Source: VAXT01 sp035318925 (GTDB lineage Bacteria > Actinomycetota > Thermoleophilia > Gaiellales > Gaiellaceae). From it: DNA of 64,000 bases. Below the pieces are notes generated by a model. The model ran no database searches. It was not told where the DNA came from and saw only the letters and a list, made by a program, of their open reading frames with translations. Where the stretch lies: assembly GCA_035318925.1 (NCBI GenBank), contig DATHDS010000036.1:1-64000 (forward strand), in the 5' to 3' direction. This document shows positions 59,118-64,000 of this stretch, piece after piece (position 1 is the first letter of the stretch; each line of letters opens with the position of its first letter). The translations under genes were made by a program, and so were the position numbers.

Positions 59118-60470
59118 TTACTTGAGGTGGCTCGATTGGTAGGCCGCCCTGGCAACAGAAGGGCGCACGACGCCGGCGAGCCCCGCGAGTAGGAACGCGA
59201 GCGCGAAGCTGGGGAGCGACGCGCCGATTGCCAGTTGCGACGGATGTGCGTTCTTCACGATGTCCGTCCACCAGCTCGGGCCCACCGGCTGGAGCCACTG
59301 GTAGAGCGCAAACCCGGCGACCCAGGCGCCGATCGAGGCTGGGCGGAACGCGGGTGCGGCGAAGAAGTCGTCCCGGCGGTAGCGCATGCCTGCGACGAGC
59401 CAGTCGGCGAGCAGCACGCCGAACAGCGGCACGAAGCACGATCCGAGCAGGTAGAGGAAGTCCAGGTAGTGGGCCAGGTTGATCGTCAGCGCGCCGATCG
59501 TCGAGACGGTCGACACCGCAAGGATCAGCAGCCACTGCGGAACCCGGGGCATCAGGTTCTGGAGCGAGACTGCGGTCGAGTACACGTTCGCGAAGGCCTC
59601 GTCCGTCTCGTCCACGGTGACCGCGAAGAGGGCGAGCGCCGCCGCCGCGCCGCCGGCGGCAACCGCGACGGGGATCCGCGTCGGGTCGGTGAGGTTGCGG
59701 TCGAGCACGAGGACGACGCCGAGCATGAGGATCCACGATGCCCCGACGAAGTACCCGACGCCCGAGCCGACGAGCGCGCTGCGCCGGTCGCGCGAGAACC
59801 GGGTGTAATCCGCAACCAGCGGCACCCACGAGACGGTGATCGCGATCACGAGATCGATCCCGAGCCAGATCGACATGCCGCCCTCGCCCTTCGCCGACCA
59901 GAGTTTCCCGAGATCCGCGTTCCAGAGCACCCAGTACGTGAGGTAGACCATCGACGCAGCGACGGCGTAAACGGCGAAGCGCCGCAGGAACCGCCGCACG
60001 AAGCCGATCGGGCCCATGAGCGCGAGCACCGCCGCCGCGGCGCCGAAGAAGATCGTCCACGCCGCCTTCGCCCGGAAGCCGAAGACGTCGTCCGAGAGCG
60101 CGCCGGCCGCGGCGGCGATGATGATCAGCTCGAAAGTCGCCCAGCCGAGACACTGGCCGACGTTAAGCACGGTCGGGAGATACGAGCCCCGGTGCCCGAG
60201 CGGCGAGCGGAGGAGCACCATCGACGGCACCCGCGCATCTGCTCCAATCATCCCGGCGACGCCCAGCATGAGATTCCCGATCACGCTCCCGACGACGACC
60301 GCGATCAGGGCGTCGCGGAGCGAGAGCGCGGGCACGAGCAGCGCCCCGAGCACGAGCACGAGCAGCGAGACGCCGAGGTTCCCCCAGAGCATTGTCTGGT
60401 CGGCGGCGTTCAGAACTCGCAGGCGCTCCGGCACCGGCTCGATGCCCCAACTCGGAGTTTCGCGCGCCAT
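59118..60470 (-). CDS. cytX: NCS1-family permease, probable hydroxymethylpyrimidine (CytX-type) importer
   Basis: The 450-residue protein has 12 membrane helices. NCS1 features include WGIEPVPERLRVLNAADQTM near the start, WGNLGVSLLVLVLGALLVPA and the helix 1 motif, MIGADARVPSMVLLRSPLGH and NVGQCLGWATFELIIIAAAA. It should import a pyrimidine, most likely HMP for thiamine synthesis, because its leader holds a TPP riboswitch; the gene name rests on that context. The ATG at 60470 is chosen because AAGGGAGG lies four bases upstream, inside a copy of the aptamer 3' strand. Confidence 0.9.
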   Translation of the reverse strand: MARETPSWGIEPVPERLRVLNAADQTMLWGNLGVSLLVLVLGALLVPALSLRDALIAVVVGSVIGNLMLGVAGMIGADARVPSMVLLRSPLGHRGSYLPTVLNVGQCLGWATFELIIIAAAAGALSDDVFGFRAKAAWTIFFGAAAAVLALMGPIGFVRRFLRRFAVYAVAASMVYLTYWVLWNADLGKLWSAKGEGGMSIWLGIDLVIAITVSWVPLVADYTRFSRDRRSALVGSGVGYFVGASWILMLGVVLVLDRNLTDPTRIPVAVAAGGAAAALALFAVTVDETDEAFANVYSTAVSLQNLMPRVPQWLLILAVSTVSTIGALTINLAHYLDFLYLLGSCFVPLFGVLLADWLVAGMRYRRDDFFAAPAFRPASIGAWVAGFALYQWLQPVGPSWWTDIVKNAHPSQLAIGASLPSFALAFLLAGLAGVVRPSVARAAYQSSHLK

Positions 60471-60474
60471 TTGC

Positions 60475-60533
60475 CTCCCTTCGCCGGCATGACCCGGATC
60501 AGTGAGCACGGGGGAACCCAGGGTTCCCCCGTG
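60475..60533 (-). ncRNA. Partial TPP-aptamer 3' strand with GC palindrome
   Basis: On the minus strand a 27-base perfect palindrome (CACGGGGGAACCC, one base, GGGTTCCCCCGTG; 60507-60533) is followed by CTGATCCGGGTCATGCCGGC and GAAGGGAG. The last 28 bases (60475-60502) are identical to the 3' strand of the full aptamer at 60645-60672. The CTGAGA element of the 5' half is missing. The copy carries the ribosome-binding site of the permease gene. Confidence 0.75.
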
Positions 60534-60644
60534 GGCCCCCTCCTTCACACCTCGCACTCTCCACCAAGATTTGGGCTCCCGCCGGGCGAAGCCCGGCTCC
60601 GCCCGCTAGACGGTTCCTCCCGTGCCTACTTGCGTGCATCTCCA
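60503..60644. other. Leader between the full and partial aptamer
   Basis: This is transcribed as the cytX leader on the minus strand. Besides the 27-base palindrome it contains the GC hairpin AGCCGGGCTTCGCCCGGCGG near 60588, which could be the expression-platform stem. No open frame of interest is present. Confidence 0.5.
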
Positions 60645-60714
60645 CTCCCTTCGCCGGCATGACCCGGATCAGGTACTGCGGGTTTGATCTCAGCCGCTCT
60701 TGAGGCGGCACCCC
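60645..60714 (-). ncRNA. TPP riboswitch aptamer (THI element)
   Basis: The minus strand reads GGGGTGCCGCC, then GGCTGAGATCAAACCCGCAG and TACCTGATCCGGGTCATGCC, GGCGAAGGGAG. CTGAGA, ACCTGATC and the GGGTCATGCCGGCG arm are the conserved thiamine-pyrophosphate-binding elements. The aptamer lies 174 bases before the permease start and should switch its expression off when TPP is plentiful. Confidence 0.96.
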
Positions 60715-60737
60715 GGATCCGTCAATGTACCGATCGC

Positions 60738-61184
60738 ATGGACGACACGCGCCGCGGGCGGAAAGATCTGACCCCGATCAGCGGTGAGCTGCACGCTCCC
60801 GCCGATTGGACGCCTCCCGGCCCGGTCGCCGAGGAGTACAAGCCGAAGAAAGAGAAGCCGCTGCCGAAGACCCGGCGCGAGGTCTTGCTTCATGGTCTCC
60901 GCCGGTTCGCTCTGATCTCGGGCGGTCTGGGCGGAGGGATTGCCGGGATCGCGGTTCTGACCGTCTGGCTCGGCAGCAGCTCATCGTCGCGTGTCTTTCC
61001 CCTGGCCTTTTACCTGGGAGGCGTCCTCCTCGGGGCGGGAGCCGTCTTCGGGGGCACGGGAACGTTTGAGGCCGAGTACTGGGACCGCGCGGGGCGCGAG
61101 CACGCCTTTAACATGTCCTTCGTCTACGCGGCATTCGGCGTCGCGCTGATCGGCGTCGGCGTCCTGCTCGACAGCCTGCTCTAG
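60738..61184 (+). CDS. Small membrane protein
   Basis: From ATG 60738 the product has 148 residues. The first 65 residues are charged and cytoplasmic (EEYKPKKEKPLPKTRREVLL). Three helices follow: FALISGGLGGGIAGIAVLTV, FPLAFYLGGVLLGAGAVFGG and MSFVYAAFGVALIGVGVLLD. It diverges from the riboswitch leader. It overlaps the end of the MOT1-type gene by four bases, tail to tail. Function unknown. Confidence 0.8.
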   Translation: MDDTRRGRKDLTPISGELHAPADWTPPGPVAEEYKPKKEKPLPKTRREVLLHGLRRFALISGGLGGGIAGIAVLTVWLGSSSSSRVFPLAFYLGGVLLGAGAVFGGTGTFEAEYWDRAGREHAFNMSFVYAAFGVALIGVGVLLDSLL

Positions 61185-62323
61185 GCAGTCCGCAGCCGCG
61201 GCAGGGCTCGCACGCCCACGGGCAGCCACCAGAGCGCCAGGCCGAGCGCGAGGCCGACGGTCAGGTTGACTTCGAAGCCGACGATCCCGACGAGCAGGGC
61301 GACGGCCCAGTCCCGGGCTCGGTGCAGGTCGCGGAGGAGCAGCATGTGCAGCACTCCGGCCGTGGCGAGCACGCCGGCGAGGATCGGCAGCGGGAACGCG
61401 GTGAGCAGGCCGGCGAGGCCGGCGCCCAGCGCGAGGGCGAGCGTGAGCAGGAGCGCGCCCATCGCCGCGGGGGCCGCGGCCGTGCGGGCGCCGAACGCGT
61501 AGTGCGCGGTCATGCCGCCGGCGCCGTGGCAGACCGGCATTCCGGAGATCGCGCCCGCGAGCAGGTTCGCCGAGCCGAAAGTCGTCGCCAGGCGGCCCGG
61601 CCGAATGCGGTCTCCGAGCTTGCCGAAGTAGACCTTCGCCGCGTCGGCCGTCGCCAGGCACGAGTTCGCGAAGGAGAGCGGCACCTGCGGGATGACGAGC
61701 ACCGTGAACGCGGTCCAGAAGACGCCGCTGTCGAGGTGGGGAAGCGTGATCGACGAGGGACCGAACGCGGCCTTGTCGCCTGCGAGCACGACCATGATCA
61801 CGGCGCCCGTGCCGACGAGCGCGAGCGTGATCGGCCAGCGGCGCAGCCCGAGCGCGAGCACGACTACGAGCAGCGCGAGCGGCACAGCCCAGCCCCGGCC
61901 GAGCGCGTGCTCGGCGAAGCCCTTCGGCGGCCTGGTCACTAGCGTCCAGGCGATCTTGAGGAAGAGCAGCCCGACGGTGAGCTGGACGCCTCGGATGAGC
62001 GCCTTCGGGAACCCGCGGGCGGCGAGATCGAGCACCCCGAGCTGCCCGAGCGTGAGGAAGATGACTCCCATCAGAAGCGCGCCCGCCGCGATCTCGTTCG
62101 GCCCCAGGCCTTTCGCGATCGCGATCGCCCCGAAAGCCTTCAACGGCTGCACAGGCACCGGCAGCCGGTAGACGAACGCAACGACCAGATAGAGCAGGCC
62201 CGCGGGCAGGAGGACCGCGGTCGCGGACAGCCCGTTCTTGACGATCAGCGCGACGGCGATCGGCACGAGCACGCCGACGTCTGCGACTGCGCCTGCGAGC
62301 TCGCGGCGACCGAGCCTCAGAAT
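61181..62323 (-). CDS. MOT1/SulP-like putative sulfate or molybdate transporter
   Basis: About 380 residues and 10-11 membrane helices: RRELAGAVADVGVLVPIAVA and VYRLPVPVQPLKAFGAIAIA (duplicated substrate loop PVPVQPLK), SGMPVCHGAGGMTAHYAFGA (second signature PVCHGAGG) and FEVNLTVGLALGLALWW. The family imports molybdate or sulfate. No ATG, GTG or TTG fits near the N-terminus; ATT at 62323 or CTG at 62320 lies six to nine bases after GAGGAG within the end of uppP. A non-standard start coupled to uppP is likely. Confidence 0.82.
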   Translation of the reverse strand: MLRLGRRELAGAVADVGVLVPIAVALIVKNGLSATAVLLPAGLLYLVVAFVYRLPVPVQPLKAFGAIAIAKGLGPNEIAAGALLMGVIFLTLGQLGVLDLAARGFPKALIRGVQLTVGLLFLKIAWTLVTRPPKGFAEHALGRGWAVPLALLVVVLALGLRRWPITLALVGTGAVIMVVLAGDKAAFGPSSITLPHLDSGVFWTAFTVLVIPQVPLSFANSCLATADAAKVYFGKLGDRIRPGRLATTFGSANLLAGAISGMPVCHGAGGMTAHYAFGARTAAAPAAMGALLLTLALALGAGLAGLLTAFPLPILAGVLATAGVLHMLLLRDLHRARDWAVALLVGIVGFEVNLTVGLALGLALWWLPVGVRALPRLRTA

Positions 62324-63255
62324 GTCGCGCTCCTCACGCCCGTCGCGATCACGATCAGGATCGCGGCCGCCGCGGCCAGGCGGTAGAGCACGAACACGGA
62401 GTAGTCGTGGCGGCGCAGATAGCCGAGCAGGAGGTCGATCGCGATCAGGCCCATGCCCGCGGCGGCGATCGTGCCGACGATGAACGGGCCGGTCGATCCC
62501 GACGGGAGGCTCGCGAAGACGACGTGCTTGAGGCCTTTGTAGATGACGGCGCCGAAGACGATCGGGATCAGCAGGAAGAACGAGAGCCGCGCGGCGCTGT
62601 CGCGGTCGAGCTTCAGGAAGCGGCCGGCCGTGATCGTGATCCCGGAGCGTGAGACGCCCGGCATGAGGGCGATCGCCTGTGCGGCTCCGACCCCGAGCGC
62701 GGTCCAAAGCCCGATGTCCTCGAGCTTCCGCGTCTGCGCGCTGCGGTCGGCGACCCAGAGCAATGCGGCGAAGACGGCGAGGTTGATCGCGATCTGCCAC
62801 GGCGCTCCGAGGTGCGACTCGATCGTCTCCTCGAGGGCGGCACCCGCAATCGCCGCCGGGATCGTCGCCACGAAGACGAGCCATGCGATCTTCTCGTCGG
62901 CGGTCTCGATCGCCCGCTTCCCAACCGAGCGGAACCAAGCCGCGACGAAGCGCACGACGTCGTCCCAGAAGTATGCGACGACCGCGACGAGCGTCCCCAG
63001 GTGCAGCGCGACGTCGAAGGTCTTGTTGAAGTCCGGGTGCTCCTCGAGGTAGCGCCACTTCGCGAGCCAGGGAACGAGGATCAGGTGGCCCGACGATGAG
63101 ATCGGCAGCAGCTCGGTCACCCCCTGGACGATCCCGAGCGTGAAGGCCTGCCAGTCGGTCAGCTTCCCGGCCTGCTCGCCGACCCCGAGAGCCGCGAGCA
63201 CGACCGCGAGCACGAGCAGGACGACCGCGCCTCCGTAGGTGAATCGTCGCGGCAT
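62317..63255 (-). CDS. uppP: Undecaprenyl-diphosphatase UppP (BacA)
   Basis: The 312-residue membrane protein has the UppP motifs LGIVQGVTELLPISSSGHLI (catalytic glutamate and SSSGHL) and AIALMPGVSRSGITITAGRF (PGxSRSG). It recycles the undecaprenyl carrier lipid for peptidoglycan synthesis at the outer face of the membrane. Eight helices fit the length. It overlaps the start of the MOT1-type gene, which suggests one transcript. Confidence 0.96.
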   Translation of the reverse strand: MPRRFTYGGAVVLLVLAVVLAALGVGEQAGKLTDWQAFTLGIVQGVTELLPISSSGHLILVPWLAKWRYLEEHPDFNKTFDVALHLGTLVAVVAYFWDDVVRFVAAWFRSVGKRAIETADEKIAWLVFVATIPAAIAGAALEETIESHLGAPWQIAINLAVFAALLWVADRSAQTRKLEDIGLWTALGVGAAQAIALMPGVSRSGITITAGRFLKLDRDSAARLSFFLLIPIVFGAVIYKGLKHVVFASLPSGSTGPFIVGTIAAAGMGLIAIDLLLGYLRRHDYSVFVLYRLAAAAAILIVIATGVRSATF

Positions 63256-63339
63256 CAGCGGGAACGTACTGAACCGGGCGTTACGAGGTCGGCTGCAACC
63301 GAAAGAAGTCCAGGTGGTGACGATCCGGGTCGCCGGAGG

Positions 63340-64000
63340 TTACGAACGCCCCACGCCGTTTTCCCCAGCTGTGGACAACGGCTGGTCCTTCGGTTGCGCC
63401 TCGAGCTTGTAGCCGACGCCGTACCGGGTGTGCACGAAGGCGTGCCTGGGCGTCTTGGCGTCGATCTTCTCGCGCAGCTTGCGGACGAAGACGTCGACGG
63501 TCCGGTCGCGCCTCGTCAGCCGCCGGCCCCAGATCTTCTGGAGCAGCTCGTCCCGCGTGAGCACTCTGCCGGGCTCGAGGGCAAGTGCGTAGAGCAAGCG
63601 GAACTCGGTCGGAGTGAGCTCGACGCTCTCCCCGTCGACGTAGGCCTGGACGCTGCGGGGGTCGATGCGAAGCTCCTCCAGCTCGACCGCGTCCCCCGTG
63701 TGCGTGTCTTGGGCTCGCACGCCCCGGCGGGCCGCAACTCGAACGCGGGCGACGAGCTCCTTCATCGAGAACGGCTTCACGAGATAGTCGTCGGCCCCGA
63801 TCTCGAGGGCGTGGATCCGGTCCTGCTCGCTGCCGCGGGCGCTGACGACGAGGATCGGCGTCCCGATGCCCTCGCTGCGCGCGGTCTCGATCAGCTTCCA
63901 GCCGTCGAGGAGCGGAATCATCAGGTCGAGGACACAGACGTCGGGCCGCTCGAAACGCAGACGTGCGATGCCCTTCTCGCCGTTGGCGACCCAGAGTGGG
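63340..64000 (-). CDS. OmpR/PhoB-type response regulator, 5' end outside the window
   Basis: The frame stays open to the window edge (64000), so the N-terminus is cut. The receiver domain remains from RFERPDVCVLDLMIPLLDGW (phospho-acceptor Asp in VLDLM) through LVVSARGSEQDRI and GADDYLVKPFSMKELVARVR (Lys switch). The winged-helix domain follows: SVELTPTEFRLLYALALEPG, RVLTRDELLQKIWG and DRTVDVFVRKLREKI. It should bind DNA when phosphorylated by a partner histidine kinase, which is not in view. Confidence 0.93.
   Translation of the reverse strand, partial: PLWVANGEKGIARLRFERPDVCVLDLMIPLLDGWKLIETARSEGIGTPILVVSARGSEQDRIHALEIGADDYLVKPFSMKELVARVRVAARRGVRAQDTHTGDAVELEELRIDPRSVQAYVDGESVELTPTEFRLLYALALEPGRVLTRDELLQKIWGRRLTRRDRTVDVFVRKLREKIDAKTPRHAFVHTRYGVGYKLEAQPKDQPLSTAGENGVGRS

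Noticed and set aside
59235..60662. 475-codon plus-strand frame opposite the NCS1 permease
   Set aside because: The translation is low-complexity and extremely charged (repeats of R, E, D, H), as expected from the antisense of a GC-rich membrane-protein gene.
62324..63058. N-terminal extension of the MOT1-type transporter across uppP
   Set aside because: The extension would overlap nearly all of uppP in another frame and has no similarity to transporters; uppP is unmistakable.

Overview
The window is high-GC DNA with frequent GTG and TTG starts, ECF sigma factors, MarR, ArsR, PadR, LysR and WYL regulators, and many small membrane proteins and lipoproteins. This suits an actinobacterium. The protein flavour (YczE, VOC, SRPBCC and cupin families, a TPP-controlled NCS1 permease, UppP) suggests Thermoleophilia (Gaiellales/Solirubrobacterales). 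That placement is inference from recognition only; no database search was possible. No rRNA, CRISPR array, replication origin or prophage structural module was seen.

Layout. From 1 to about 47.4 kb the DNA is loosely packed and decayed. Intact but mostly unknown genes (unknown membrane proteins, two sigma/membrane-protein pairs, a 412-residue unknown at 16.9 kb) alternate with broken genes. The broken genes include an integrase-core fragment, two sigma-factor remnants, two riboflavin synthase remnants, adenosine deaminase with a stop codon, truncated MFS, LysE, ABC permease and WYL genes, an IS110 relic and a LysR copy with an internal deletion. An intact 2.69-kb IS1595-family element lies at 18195-20888, with 26-bp perfect terminal repeats, an 8-bp target duplication and passenger genes. 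Coherent functional blocks are an ArsR/MFS divergon (11.6-13.2 kb), a LysR regulator facing a LUD-YczE-VOC-membrane-protein operon (30.4-33.5 kb), and twin MarR regulators with ankyrin-repeat genes (38.8-40.9 kb). At 44.6-47.5 kb a terminase-small-subunit-like gene, an AlpA-type helix-turn-helix gene and a tyrosine recombinase end next to a 5' half of a tRNA-Arg-like gene, which looks like the junction of an integrated element.

From 47.5 kb to the end the DNA is mostly tightly packed. It holds an ABC exporter with a divergent PadR regulator, a SixA-like phosphatase, PhzF, an AhpD-like protein, a TolB-like propeller, a second copy of the ArsR-SRPBCC-cupin/TPR module found at 21-22.8 kb, peptidase E, and a CytX-type NCS1 permease behind a TPP riboswitch. 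It closes with a MOT1-type transporter, UppP and a 5'-truncated OmpR-type response regulator.

Recurring structure. A family of short repeats with a GGAATG(A/T)C core, some about 65 bp long with an internal GCCGACATCGGC palindrome, sits between genes at 14 or more places. A separate 145-bp repeat abuts two truncated genes. The cytX leader carries one full TPP aptamer and, 170 nt downstream, an exact 28-nt copy of the aptamer 3' strand that contains the ribosome-binding site. These three features and the duplicated ArsR module, with its probable leaderless promoter, are the most interesting signals in the window.
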